NCBI GenBank assembly: GCA_017500825.1
Contig: JAFVYB010000057.1
Coordinates: forward strand, 1-52,249
Source of the DNA: Myxococcaceae bacterium
Lineage (GTDB): Bacteria; Myxococcota; Myxococcia; Myxococcales; UBA5297
DNA: 52,249 nt
Direction of reading: 5' to 3'
The notes beneath the pieces were generated by a model. The model had not been told where the DNA came from, ran no database searches, and saw nothing but the letters and a program-made list of their open reading frames with translations. The position numbers and the translations under genes were made by a program. Positions 8,834-18,466 of this stretch are shown one piece after another (the first letter of the stretch is position 1; every line of letters begins with the position of its first letter).

Positions 8834-9703
8834 ATGTCTTACGCCAGCGAACAGATCGAGCGCGTCCTCGACATCATGGCCCGTCTGCGCGGTCCGGATG
8901 GCTGCCCCTGGGACAAGTCTCAGGATGCCGCCAGCCTGCGCCCCTATCTCATCGAGGAGGCCTTCGAGGTCTTGGGCGAGCTCGACAAGATCGCCGACGG
9001 CGCTTCTGACTCGGACACGGCGCTGTGCGAGGAACTCGGCGATTTGCTCTTTCAGATCGTCTTCCACGCGCGACTGGCCGAGGAGAAGGGGGCGTTTGGT
9101 TTCGCGGAGGTGGCGCGCGCCATTGGCGACAAGATCGTGCGGCGCCATCCACAGGTCTTTGGAGACGCCCCGCCGTGCGAGAGCGACGAGGCGCTGGCCA
9201 GGCAGTGGGCGGCGATCAAGGCGGCTGAGCGCAGGGACAGGACTGGGCGGCCCTCTTCGGCGCTCGACGGTGTGCCCTTTGCCGCGCCGGCGCTGATGCG
9301 GGCCGAGCGGCTGACCGAAAAGGCCAGTCGCGTCGGATTTGACTGGAGCGGAACCGCGGAGGTGCGCGCCAAGCTCGATGAGGAGATCGCGGAGCTCGAC
9401 GAGGCCATCGCCAGCGGCGATCGGGAGGCGATCGAGGCGGAACTCGGCGACGTGCTCTTCACCGCCGTCAATCTGGCCCGTTTTGTCGAGGTTCATCCAG
9501 AGGACGCGCTCAGGGGCGCCATTGGCCGCTTTGAGGCGCGCTTTCGACACGTGGAGGACGCGCTCGCGAAAGAGGGAAAGCGACCTGTCGACGTCGACCT
9601 CGCGACGTTGGAGGCGCTCTGGCAACAGGCCAAGCGCGCGATGCGGGCGGCAGAGGCAGGTGAGGGGGATAAGACGCCGTCGCCGACTGTCTCGGACGTC
9701 TGA
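8834..9703 (+). CDS. mazG: Nucleoside triphosphate pyrophosphohydrolase MazG
   Basis: MazG hydrolyses (d)NTPs to monophosphates and pyrophosphate, a housecleaning role that can also lower ppGpp. The 289-residue product has two tandem MazG domains, as in E. coli. Domain 1 carries GPDGCPWDKSQ, the metal-binding LIEEAFEVLGELD and EELGDLLFQIVFHA. The PHVF-like element reads RRHPQVFGD. Domain 2 carries KLDEEIAELDEAI and ELGDVLFTAVNLARF. The ATG at 8834 has AGGAGA seven bases upstream and starts the family-typical N-terminus; the open frame reaches back to 8687 without support. rpsT follows about 200 bp downstream from its own leader. Confidence 0.94.
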   Translation: MSYASEQIERVLDIMARLRGPDGCPWDKSQDAASLRPYLIEEAFEVLGELDKIADGASDSDTALCEELGDLLFQIVFHARLAEEKGAFGFAEVARAIGDKIVRRHPQVFGDAPPCESDEALARQWAAIKAAERRDRTGRPSSALDGVPFAAPALMRAERLTEKASRVGFDWSGTAEVRAKLDEEIAELDEAIASGDREAIEAELGDVLFTAVNLARFVEVHPEDALRGAIGRFEARFRHVEDALAKEGKRPVDVDLATLEALWQQAKRAMRAAEAGEGDKTPSPTVSDV

Positions 9704-9789
9704 AAGGGCGGTCGACCCGAGGCGGCAGGCTCGATTTCAAGGCGTTTTGAGAGAGGAAAAGCCTCCTGAAAAAGGCCTCGATAGACGGC

Positions 9790-9889
9790 TTGACAAGGAA
9801 GCGCTCTTCGACTAGGAGGCGCCGCCCTTTTGCTCAGAAACCTGAGTGTTTTTTGTCTTATCGCTTTGTCTGTTCGTCTTTGGACGAGC
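9790..9889 (+). promoter_or_regulatory. rpsT leader: possible promoter and two small hairpins
   Basis: A perfect TTGACA (9790-9795) is followed by only a weak -10 candidate (TAGGAG, 17-bp spacing). Downstream, CTCAG-AAAC-CTGAG (9833-9846) is followed by TGTTTTTT, which looks like a weak attenuator. A seven-pair stem around loop TTTG (9872-9889) sits just before the Shine-Dalgarno. S20 is autoregulated through its 5' leader in E. coli; whether this leader does so is inference. Confidence 0.35.
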
Positions 9890-9903
9890 CCTTGGAGAGA
9901 GTC

Positions 9904-10170
9904 ATGGCCAACACCAAGTCCGCAATCAAACGCCACCGTCAGAGCCTCAAGCGCAAGGAGCGCAACATCTTCTGGACCTCGGTCAGCAAGGGCGCCGTCA
10001 AGAAGGCCCGCGCCGCCATCGCCGAGAAGGATCCCGCCAAGATCAACGAGACCTTGCGCGCCGCCGAGAAGATGCTTCGCAAGGCTGTCAGCAAGGGTGT
10101 CCTGCATCCGCGCAACGCCAGCCGCCGCATCTCGCGTCTGGCCACGGCCGCTGCTGCCGCGCTGCGCTAA
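9904..10170 (+). CDS. rpsT: 30S ribosomal protein S20
   Basis: S20 binds 16S rRNA early in assembly of the 30S subunit. The 88-residue product is the standard length and starts with the family signature MANTKSAIKRHRQS, followed by the basic helical bundle with SKGVLHPRNASRRISRL near the end. ATG 9904 is preceded by GGAGAGAG at good spacing; the frame stays open upstream to 9790, but that part is leader. A strong rho-independent terminator follows 26 bp after the stop, so rpsT is likely monocistronic. Confidence 0.97.
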   Translation: MANTKSAIKRHRQSLKRKERNIFWTSVSKGAVKKARAAIAEKDPAKINETLRAAEKMLRKAVSKGVLHPRNASRRISRLATAAAAALR

Positions 10171-10195
10171 TCGCGAACGGCATCTGAATCTATCG

Positions 10196-10232
10196 ACGCC
10201 GCTCTCCTTCAGCAGGAGGGCGGCGTTTTTTT
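10196..10232 (+). terminator. Rho-independent terminator after rpsT
   Basis: A 13-pair GC-rich stem (10196-10208 with 10214-10226, one G-U pair) with a 5-base loop is followed by a run of T. It begins 25 bp after the rpsT stop codon. Confidence 0.9.
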
Positions 10233-10879
10233 GTGCGCTGAAGCGGTGACCAGGCGGGGACTTTCAGGCGCAGCGGCGAAGGCCTGTCGCTCTGCCACCT
10301 TGGGCCGCTGCGATTGGGCGCGCGGCAAAGTTTGGGCATGTCGATGTGGCCCGCTTTGACAGAATCGTGGCGACTGCGGGTCGGCGCTCGCGTGTTCTGG
10401 AATGGCGGCGAGCGCGTCTGACCATGGATGTGGCGCCCAGGGCAGAGAGAGGTCGGGGGTGGTCGAGGTGCTCGATGGCCGTGGCTTGAGCTTGTCGAGA
10501 AAGCCGCTCTCGCGGCGATTGGCGTAGGGGCGAATCAGCGGCGGCTTTCGGGCTGGCTGGCGCGCGTCATCGCACTGTCATCGACGCAGGAGTCGGCGGA
10601 GGGACGCGAACGATGTCCGCGAGAGCGCGACGCGCGAGGTGATCGCGATACAGCGATAATGCGGGATAAATTCCGCTCTGGAATGTCATCTGATGATTTG
10701 TTCAGACATTTTGAGGGGCTTGCACGGGACAGATGGGGGAAGGGGTATATCCTGTTGGCCGCCCGAAAAGCCGTCCTCCTCGACGCGTTGTTTTCTCTCT
10801 GAGCAGGTCGCCTTGATGCCAGGTGCTCGCGCCCGAGTGAAGCGCCCCAAGAAGGACAGCTGCCGCAGATTTGAGCGCG

Positions 10880-10909
10880 TTGGGGAGCTCGCATGTCGCG
10901 ACTCCCCAA
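10880..10909 (+). promoter_or_regulatory. 12-pair inverted repeat upstream of the giant surface-protein gene
   Basis: TTGGGGAG pairs with CTCCCCAA (10880-10887 with 10902-10909) and the stem continues inward as TCGC/GCGA around a 5-base loop, with one bulged C. No T-run follows on either strand, so it is not a standard terminator. It could be an operator or a leader RNA hairpin about 140 bp before the start codon. Confidence 0.55.
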
Positions 10910-10950
10910 AATTCAGATTTACTGAAAAAAGATTCAGATAAAGTCTCACA

Positions 10951-10974
10951 AATTTTTCCTTGCGGGAAAAAATT
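10951..10974 (+). promoter_or_regulatory. AT-rich inverted repeat in the same leader
   Basis: AATTTTTCC and GGGAAAAAATT flank a TTGC centre, giving a near-perfect inverted repeat 76 bp upstream of the ATG at 11051. It may be a protein-binding site or an RNA hairpin. Confidence 0.45.
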
Positions 10975-11050
10975 CCCTGTCGTTACAAAGTCCGCCGTTT
11001 GTCCGAAGCCGTTTTTCTTGACCTCAACCCGATTCAGAAAGGACGCCTCC

Positions 11051-14000
11051 ATGGAGAGCACTACTGGCAAGTCCTATGATTCCGGACGCTCACGGACATC
11101 AGCGCCCAATTATAGGCATTTCGATAGGAATTTATCGAATTCATCACGATCCACGGCATGGTTCCGCCCCCTGCCCCTGCTTTTGGCCTTGCTTCTTTTG
11201 GCGCCAAACGCGGCGTGGGCGGCTTACTCGCTGACAGGTGGCGGTTATACGTGGTCTATTAATAGTAATGGTACTGTCTCAGGCTCTAACAATTACTCCG
11301 GAGGATCTAAGACGCCATATGACACGGGTATGACTCTCACGGTGAACGGTAGCTCTTTTCCGTCATCGTCAATAACTGAACTCTCTGCGAATTCGGCCAT
11401 TCGCCTCGGTCCGGCGAATAATCTAGGCGCGACTGGCCTCAATGTGACGCGTGAGGTTTATGTCTATTCATATTGGGCGCGCTGGATTGATAAATTCACC
11501 AACACGACATCATCGGCGATTACAGTTCCGGTTTCGGTCAAAATTAATCTGTGGCAGGACAGTTATGTGAGTTATGTGCAGAGCTACGGCCTGACGAGCA
11601 CGAGCAGTGAGACATATCTTGTCACTGCGCCTAATACATCGAGTGGTCCAACGGCGCCAGCCATGATGCATTACTTTAAATCTTCCGGTGGCCAGGCCTT
11701 TTCCGCTGTGCCGACGGTTGGTGGATCGTGCAATTCGACCACCTCTTCCTACTGTGACACCATTACAGTGACCTGGAACCTGACCATTCCGGCCAATGAC
11801 ACGGTCTACCTGATGTATTTCGCCTCGCAGCGCGAAACAGCGGCGGATGCTCAGAAGTCGCTCCAAGCGGTTCGGAGCCTGTATTCTTATAGTAACGGTT
11901 CTTCATCTACGTCAACAAGCTATACTAGTTGCGGTTCTTATTATACTTGGCCGTTGTCGTTTACCTATGCCCCTCCCTACTACTACCTGCTTGGAGATAC
12001 ATCTACTGGACGCTACGGATATCCCACATCGACAACATTTACACAGCTGAGCAAGACGAAAAATTTTTACATGTCTAATTATATGTTGGCTTCTTTTGCG
12101 ACCGATACGACCAATAATATTACGAATTATATTTATACCAAGTGGGATCTCTCCAAAACTGGTGGAACTATTTCGGATGGCCAATGCGATGCCTATGACG
12201 GTGCGCATATTTTGAAGGTCAATGGAACACAGTATACAGCTGCATGGGAAGGCACTGAGTGGTCTGGTCGTGCTATGAGATACAAAACGCAGAGTATGTC
12301 GAACTTGCAGGTCAGTCGACAGGTCTACGTTGGATCCTCCTATCCCATGGCACGCTATGTGGATACTTTCTATAATCCGACCTCCAGCCCAATCACTGTT
12401 CCGGTGGAGCTCTCTGGAGAGTTTGGGTCTGATTCCGGAACCGTCATTGCTTCCACCTCCTCGGGTGATACAACGGTTAATGCCAACGATTATTGGTTTG
12501 TCACAGACGATGGAACTGATAACGGAGGCGATCCTGCGCTGCTGCATTATTTCTGGTGGAGTGGCGGTATTAAGCCCTCAAATATTTATCTTACTTCAGG
12601 GAATCAAAGTGCATCCAATGAGAAATATGTTGTTACCTATTATGTCACTATTCCCGCAGGATCGAGAAGAAGCTTAGAATATGTGGCGGGACAGTTTCAC
12701 ACACGCGCCGAAGCGAAGAGCTTTGCCTCTTATTTGACCAGTGGCGCCACAGCTTCTTCCTCGTCTTCAACTTATTATGAGTATTATAATCAGCTCTTTT
12801 CATACGGCAGCACCTCGTCAGCATGCCAAACAAGCGCGACAGGCACAGGAAGCACATTAGCTTGTAAGCCCCTGACCTTGGACTCGTATCCGCTGGCTTA
12901 CCCGATTACGGCGTCGGTGGCGGAGGATAACAGCTCTGGCGTCACGATCTCCATTCCGGACTACAACGCCACGGGCAGCCGCAGCTTCAGCATTCCCTCC
13001 ACATCGACCAAGGGCGGAACAATCACTGTGACGAGCAGTACGTCATATGGTCAAAACGCGGGGCGTGTAGTGAAATATGTGCCCCCGGCCAATTTCTGCG
13101 GGGCAGATACGTTTACTTATAGCATCACCGACGGCATTACTGTTTCGAACACAGTCACGGTCAATGTTTCGTGCGTTAATGATGCGCCATATTTCGCCTC
13201 TTCGCCGACGAGCGTCACCACGAATGAGGACACGACAAAGACATTTGACATCATTGGCTATGACAATGACGGCACGCATACGTATGGCCTGGGAAGCATC
13301 TCTTATACGGGCTTCTCGTCGACCTATGGCACGCTCAGTGTAAGCACCGCGACGATTGCAGAGACTGTCAATACTACCTCTGGTGTTAAGCGAGAAAAGC
13401 TTACGAATACTTATACCTATAAGCCTGCAGCCAACTGGAATGGGTCGTTTACGCTCACATTTACGCTCAGAGATGGTGCTGGGGTATCTGTGACGAAGAC
13501 TGTGCCTGTGACGGTGAGCGCGGTCAACGACGCGCCTACAGTCCAAAATATCGAGGTGGCGACACCTGAATACGAACCTGTCACGATCACATTGGTCGGT
13601 TCGGACGTGGAGACAGCTGAGACGGGGCTGACCTACACCATTGTTGCGCCGACAAGCGGCGGCAGCGCTACATGCTCGGGCTCACGCTGTGCGCAGGTGG
13701 TGGTCACGCCAACGATTCGCGAAGGACAGATCACGTTCACCTATACGGCTAGCGACGGTTCGGCCTCATCGACGAGCGCCACGGTCACGGTCTATGTCGC
13801 GGCCGTCAATCACGCGCCAGTGGCAACGGGCGGCAGCTTCACCACGAACGAGGACACGGCTCAGACGTATCAGCTCATCGCTTCGGATCAGGACCCGGGC
13901 GACAGCCTGACCTTCTCCACCAGTCAGGGCGCCAATGGCACGGTGTCGGTCAATGCCTCAGGCCTCGTCACCTACACGCCGCGAGAGAATTTCTACGGCA

Positions 14001-17000
14001 ATGACAGCTTTACCTTCACTGTGCGCGACAATGGCGTTCCGGCGCTGAGCAGCAACACGGCGCTCGTCACGGTCACGGTCAACGCGGTCAATGACAGGCC
14101 GACTGCCACAGCGCAGTCCGTGTCGACGGATGAGGACACCCCAGTCACGATCACCATGGGCTGGAGCGACGTGGACAACGAAGAAGTCGACATGCGCTTC
14201 GATATCCCCTCGAACCCCTCGCATGGCACGGTTTCGATCAATGGTAGTCGAGTCACCTACACGCCGGCCGCCAACTGGCACGGCACAGATACCTTCACCT
14301 ACAGGGTCAGCGATGGGCAACTCTCAGCCCAGGCGACGATCACGGTCACGGTCAATTCGGTGAACGACGTGCCTGTGGCCACAGCCCAGAGCGTTACGCT
14401 GAGCGAGGACTCGACCAAGGCCATCACCCTGGTTGCCAGCGACGCGGACGGCGATACGCTCACCTACACTATCGTCAGCTTGCCTTCGCGCGGTTCGCTG
14501 AGCGGCACGGCGCCCAACCTGACCTACACGCCGAATGCCAACTACAACGGCTCTGATTCGTTCTCGTTCAAGGTGAGTGACGGCAAGGCTGATTCGAACA
14601 CGGCGACAGTGTCGATCTCGATCAGCGCGGTCAATGACGCGCCAGAGGCCACGGCTCAGGAGGTCAATGTCGACGAGGACAGCTCTGTGAGCATCACCCT
14701 GGCTGGCACAGACGGCGACGGCGACACGCTCACCTATATGGTGATGTCGCAGCCGACGAACGGTCGCCTCACAGGCTCGGCGCCCAATATGACCTACACG
14801 CCGAATGCCAACTTCTACGGTCAGGACGAATTCACCTTCATGGTGCGCGACAGTGGTGGCCTGACCTCCATGCCAGTGGCGGTTCACATCGTTGTCAGTG
14901 CAGTGAACGACGATCCGGTGGCCACGGCACAAAGCGTCTCGCTCAGCGAGGACGGCAGCCTGGAGATCATCCTGGTTGGTAGCGACATCGATCAGGATCC
15001 GCTGACCTACATCATCGTGACAGAGCCGCAGCACGGCACTCTCATGGCCAGCGGGACCATTGGCACCTACATCTATGAGCCAGACGAGAACTACAACGGC
15101 GCGGATTACTTCACGTTCAAGGTCAACGACAGCTCGGTCGACTCGGCAGAGGCGCGGGTCTCGATCACGGTGAACGCGGTGAACGACGCGCCGGTGGCCT
15201 CTGGGCCGGAGACGGTCACGCTGGACGAGGACACCACCAAGGCCATTACGCTCGTGGCTTCGGACGTGGACGGCGACACGCTGACCTACAGCATCCTGGC
15301 TCAGCCTTCGCACGGCACGATCACGGGCACGGCGCCCAACCTGACCTACAAGCCCGAGGCCAACTACCACGGCAGCGATTCGTTCTCGTTCAAGGTCAAT
15401 GACGGCAAGGCCGACTCGGAGACGAAGACGGTTTCGATCACCGTCAATTCGGTCAACGACGTGCCTGTGGCCGACGCGCAAACGATCTCGCTGGAGGAAA
15501 ACGCCGAAGACTTCCCGATCACACTGACGGCTTCGGACGCAGATGGTGATGATTTGACCTACACCGTCATGACGCAGCCGACGATGGGCTCGCTCAATGG
15601 TTCGGCGCCCAACCTGACCTACACGCCGCCTCAGAACACGAACGGCACCACCACGTTCACGTTCAAGGTCAACGACGGCAAGGCCGACTCAGCAGTGGCC
15701 ACGGTCACGATCACTGTCGACAGCATCAACTACGCACCTGTCCTGTATGGTGAGTCCGAGGATGAAGGCGAGGTGAGGGAAGGTGAGACGCTGACTTACG
15801 AGGTTCGTGCTTTTGACGCGGACGGCGACACGCTCACCTGGTCGATCATCAGCGGCCTTGGAAGCATTGACCCCGCGACAGGTCTCTACAGCTGGACGCC
15901 GGAGAAGGGCCTGGTGACTGAAGGCGCTTCAGGCGTCTACACGGTCAAGATCCAAGTCTCGGACAATTACTCAGGGCCTGAAAGCGATCGTTCTGGAGAA
16001 CTGCCCACGATGACGCTGACGATCACGGTGCTTTCGGATGACCGCGATCACGATGGCGTGCCCAACGATCAGGACAACTGCCCGGATGTCGACAACCCGC
16101 CCGACATCGAGAACGGCAACACCACTCAGGCCGATATGGATGGTGACGGCTTGGGCGACGCCTGTGACGACGACATGGACGGCGACAGCCTGTCCAACGA
16201 GCTTGAACTGGCGACCTGCTACGACATCGAGGGCGTCGAGCGCTGTCTGGATCCGGCCAATCCGGACACGGACGGCGACGGCATCAACGACGGCATCGAG
16301 GCTGGCGCGCTCTTCAACCAGCCGACCGACGGTCACGTGCTCTACGCCATCTACGAGACGACGAATGAGGCCGGCGAGACCATCCAGGAGAGCAGGCTTC
16401 TTTCTGAGGGAGAGCCGGAAGGCGTTGCCTGGTGGGTTGGCGTCGACATTTACGGCTTCGACAAGGATACACTGGAGCCCGGCGACGGCGTGATCGACGT
16501 TGTCGACAAACTCGGCGTCAATACCGACAGCCCGGGACGCATCGGCGATGGCCTGTTCGACGCCCTGGATTCGGACGGCGACGGCATCCCGAACTTCTTC
16601 GACACCGACTCGGACAACGACGGCGTTCTCGACATCGATGAGAGCGGCCTGACAGATCCGGAAGTGACCGCGCCGAGCGACAATGATGCCGATGGGTTGC
16701 CCGACTACATCGACACCGACTCTGACGGCGATGGAGTCCCCGACAATCAGGACAACTGTCGCGTCGAGAACAACGAGGACCAGGCAAACCTGGACGGCGA
16801 CACCCTCGGCGACGCGTGCGACGACGACATCGACGGCGACGGCGTGGCCAACGACGTTGAGCGCGCCACCTGCTCGACTGTCGAGGGCGGTGACCAGCCG
16901 ACCGTGCCCGAGGACTATGAGTGCGGCGAAGGCACTGTCGACGTGAACTGCGACGGCCTCGAAGACGACTACGTCTGCGACGAGGCGGTCGACTCAGACT

Positions 17001-18193
17001 GCGATGGCGTTGAAGAAAACGGCGCCGACGAAAAGGACAATTGTCCCAACCTGTTCAACCCGTTCCAGAACGCGGCTGACTGCGCCGAGAGCCCGATCAT
17101 CACCGACCGCTGCCATCACGCGGAGGGCTGCCTGAACCCCTGCGGCGCGGATACGGACGGCGACGGCATCCTCGACGGCATCGAGTTTGGCAGCGGCGAG
17201 ACGGCGGTCGATTCGGACGGCGACGGTATGCCTGACGCGCTCGACACCGACTCGGACAACGACGGCGTTCCCGACATGGAAGAGGTCGTTCCGGGCCAGC
17301 CGCCTGCGGACACGGACAGCGACGGCATCGTCGACTACCTCGACACCGACTCGGACAACGACGGCATTCTCGACGGCGACGACAACTGCCGCATCGTCGT
17401 CAACCCGGAGCAGGATGACATGGACGGCGATGGAACGGGCGACGCCTGCGCCGGTGACACGGACGGCGACGGTGTTCTCAACGACCAGGACAACTGCCCG
17501 ACCGCGAGCAATGCGGATCAGAGCGACGTGGACGAGGATGGCATCGGCGATGTCTGTGACGAGGACATCGACGGCGACGACTTCGCCAACGCCGACGACA
17601 ACTGCCCCAGCGCTGCCAACGCGGATCAGGCGGACATGGACAGCGATGGCATCGGCGATGTGTGCGACGACGACCGCGACGGCGACGGCGTGGCCAACAC
17701 CGACGACAACTGCCCGGATCAGAGCAACGCCGACCAGGTGGACATCTGCACGGACAGCGACGGCGACGGCATCACCGACAACGTGGACAACTGCCCGAAC
17801 GTCGCCAACCCGAGGCAGGAGGACAGCGACGGCAATGGCGTCGGCGACAAGTGCGACGACGACAGCGACGGCGACGGCGTGGCCAACGTTGACGACAACT
17901 GCCCAGAGGTCGCCAACGAGGACCAGGCCGACTGGAACGCCGACGGCAAGGGCGACGCCTGCAGTGACACCGACAGCGACGGCGTCATGGACAGCGTGGA
18001 CAACTGCCGTGAGAAGCCCAACCCGAACCAGATGGACTCGGACGCGGACGGGATCGGCGACGAATGCGAGGAGAGCACGAGCAAGTCGGTGGTCACCGAA
18101 GGTGGCTGCAGCAGCGCTGGCACGGGCGTCAGCGCGGTGCACCTGTTGGCCATGCTGATGCTCGGCGCGCTCATCCGCAGGCGCCGCGCCTAA
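11051..18193 (+). CDS. Giant secreted cadherin-like/TSP3 repeat protein with MYXO-CTERM-like tail
   Basis: A 2380-residue surface protein. Residues 1-57 are a long signal peptide (PLLLALLLLAPNAAWA). Residues about 58-600 are an unrecognised beta-rich region holding two related modules: REVYVYSYWARWIDKFTN near 134 matches RQVYVGSSYPMARYVDTFYN near 422, each followed by a -S-ITVPV element. About 603-1650 is a run of roughly ten 90-residue cadherin/Ig-like repeats with VNDAP-type boundaries. About 1662-2343 is an Asp-rich thrombospondin type 3 region with about ten DNCP-type calcium motifs. The tail has GGCSSAG, a hydrophobic stretch and RRRRA, like MYXO-CTERM sorting signals cleaved by myxosortase. 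ATG 11051 has AAGGA seven bases upstream. The first third is AT-richer than the rest. Adhesion or cell-surface roles are inferred. Confidence 0.9.
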   Translation: MESTTGKSYDSGRSRTSAPNYRHFDRNLSNSSRSTAWFRPLPLLLALLLLAPNAAWAAYSLTGGGYTWSINSNGTVSGSNNYSGGSKTPYDTGMTLTVNGSSFPSSSITELSANSAIRLGPANNLGATGLNVTREVYVYSYWARWIDKFTNTTSSAITVPVSVKINLWQDSYVSYVQSYGLTSTSSETYLVTAPNTSSGPTAPAMMHYFKSSGGQAFSAVPTVGGSCNSTTSSYCDTITVTWNLTIPANDTVYLMYFASQRETAADAQKSLQAVRSLYSYSNGSSSTSTSYTSCGSYYTWPLSFTYAPPYYYLLGDTSTGRYGYPTSTTFTQLSKTKNFYMSNYMLASFATDTTNNITNYIYTKWDLSKTGGTISDGQCDAYDGAHILKVNGTQYTAAWEGTEWSGRAMRYKTQSMSNLQVSRQVYVGSSYPMARYVDTFYNPTSSPITVPVELSGEFGSDSGTVIASTSSGDTTVNANDYWFVTDDGTDNGGDPALLHYFWWSGGIKPSNIYLTSGNQSASNEKYVVTYYVTIPAGSRRSLEYVAGQFHTRAEAKSFASYLTSGATASSSSSTYYEYYNQLFSYGSTSSACQTSATGTGSTLACKPLTLDSYPLAYPITASVAEDNSSGVTISIPDYNATGSRSFSIPSTSTKGGTITVTSSTSYGQNAGRVVKYVPPANFCGADTFTYSITDGITVSNTVTVNVSCVNDAPYFASSPTSVTTNEDTTKTFDIIGYDNDGTHTYGLGSISYTGFSSTYGTLSVSTATIAETVNTTSGVKREKLTNTYTYKPAANWNGSFTLTFTLRDGAGVSVTKTVPVTVSAVNDAPTVQNIEVATPEYEPVTITLVGSDVETAETGLTYTIVAPTSGGSATCSGSRCAQVVVTPTIREGQITFTYTASDGSASSTSATVTVYVAAVNHAPVATGGSFTTNEDTAQTYQLIASDQDPGDSLTFSTSQGANGTVSVNASGLVTYTPRENFYGNDSFTFTVRDNGVPALSSNTALVTVTVNAVNDRPTATAQSVSTDEDTPVTITMGWSDVDNEEVDMRFDIPSNPSHGTVSINGSRVTYTPAANWHGTDTFTYRVSDGQLSAQATITVTVNSVNDVPVATAQSVTLSEDSTKAITLVASDADGDTLTYTIVSLPSRGSLSGTAPNLTYTPNANYNGSDSFSFKVSDGKADSNTATVSISISAVNDAPEATAQEVNVDEDSSVSITLAGTDGDGDTLTYMVMSQPTNGRLTGSAPNMTYTPNANFYGQDEFTFMVRDSGGLTSMPVAVHIVVSAVNDDPVATAQSVSLSEDGSLEIILVGSDIDQDPLTYIIVTEPQHGTLMASGTIGTYIYEPDENYNGADYFTFKVNDSSVDSAEARVSITVNAVNDAPVASGPETVTLDEDTTKAITLVASDVDGDTLTYSILAQPSHGTITGTAPNLTYKPEANYHGSDSFSFKVNDGKADSETKTVSITVNSVNDVPVADAQTISLEENAEDFPITLTASDADGDDLTYTVMTQPTMGSLNGSAPNLTYTPPQNTNGTTTFTFKVNDGKADSAVATVTITVDSINYAPVLYGESEDEGEVREGETLTYEVRAFDADGDTLTWSIISGLGSIDPATGLYSWTPEKGLVTEGASGVYTVKIQVSDNYSGPESDRSGELPTMTLTITVLSDDRDHDGVPNDQDNCPDVDNPPDIENGNTTQADMDGDGLGDACDDDMDGDSLSNELELATCYDIEGVERCLDPANPDTDGDGINDGIEAGALFNQPTDGHVLYAIYETTNEAGETIQESRLLSEGEPEGVAWWVGVDIYGFDKDTLEPGDGVIDVVDKLGVNTDSPGRIGDGLFDALDSDGDGIPNFFDTDSDNDGVLDIDESGLTDPEVTAPSDNDADGLPDYIDTDSDGDGVPDNQDNCRVENNEDQANLDGDTLGDACDDDIDGDGVANDVERATCSTVEGGDQPTVPEDYECGEGTVDVNCDGLEDDYVCDEAVDSDCDGVEENGADEKDNCPNLFNPFQNAADCAESPIITDRCHHAEGCLNPCGADTDGDGILDGIEFGSGETAVDSDGDGMPDALDTDSDNDGVPDMEEVVPGQPPADTDSDGIVDYLDTDSDNDGILDGDDNCRIVVNPEQDDMDGDGTGDACAGDTDGDGVLNDQDNCPTASNADQSDVDEDGIGDVCDEDIDGDDFANADDNCPSAANADQADMDSDGIGDVCDDDRDGDGVANTDDNCPDQSNADQVDICTDSDGDGITDNVDNCPNVANPRQEDSDGNGVGDKCDDDSDGDGVANVDDNCPEVANEDQADWNADGKGDACSDTDSDGVMDSVDNCREKPNPNQMDSDADGIGDECEESTSKSVVTEGGCSSAGTGVSAVHLLAMLMLGALIRRRRA

Positions 18194-18230
18194 AGCGCAC
18201 AGGCTCTCAAGCCTGCCCACGATGAAAGAA

Positions 18231-18267
18231 GGGCTGTCGGAGTCACGCCTCCGGCGGCCCTTTTTTT
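18231..18267 (+). terminator. Rho-independent terminator after the giant surface-protein gene
   Basis: A 12-pair stem with two G-U pairs (18231-18242 with 18249-18260), loop TCACGC, then seven T. It begins 37 bp after the stop codon. The next 200 bp to 18466 hold nothing I can support. Confidence 0.88.
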
Positions 18268-18466
18268 GTCTGAGTCGCGCCTCGCTTTTGGCGACTGGTC
18301 TGGCGCGCCTCGGACAGCGGAAGGCGAGTGCTCAAGCGGCGCTCACGACAGGACAGTGCCAGTACCTCTTGGCTGCCTCTCGTCAGGGGGACGTGTCAGC
18401 GCAAGGCCCTTATGTGTGGCAGCGCTTCCGCGGGGCAGAGGCCGCGTCCGCTTGCTCCAGAGGTGG

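Larger units (their letters stand above)
10233..11050. other. 818-bp stretch without a supportable gene
   Basis: Short open frames exist on both strands, for example 10428-10802, but none has a ribosome site, recognisable domain or convincing composition. The first 600 bp are GC-rich; from about 10905 to 11030 the sequence turns AT-rich and holds two inverted repeats and two ATTCAGAT copies (10911 and 10932). It probably holds the promoter and a long leader of the giant surface-protein gene. An unrecognised small RNA cannot be excluded; I do not see tmRNA, 6S, SRP or RNase P RNA features. Confidence 0.6.

Noticed and set aside
10428..10802. A 124-codon frame in the long gene-free stretch
   Set aside because: It has no ribosome site, an Arg/Ala-rich composition and no domain; I treat the stretch as non-coding.
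16030..18080. Dense DNA repeats (GACGGCGACGG-type) as a possible satellite
   Set aside because: They are fully explained by in-frame TSP3 calcium-binding repeats of the giant protein.
16994..18220. A 408-codon minus-strand frame of Val/Ala repeats
   Set aside because: It is the complement of the GAC/GGC-rich TSP3 repeat coding region and has no independent support.
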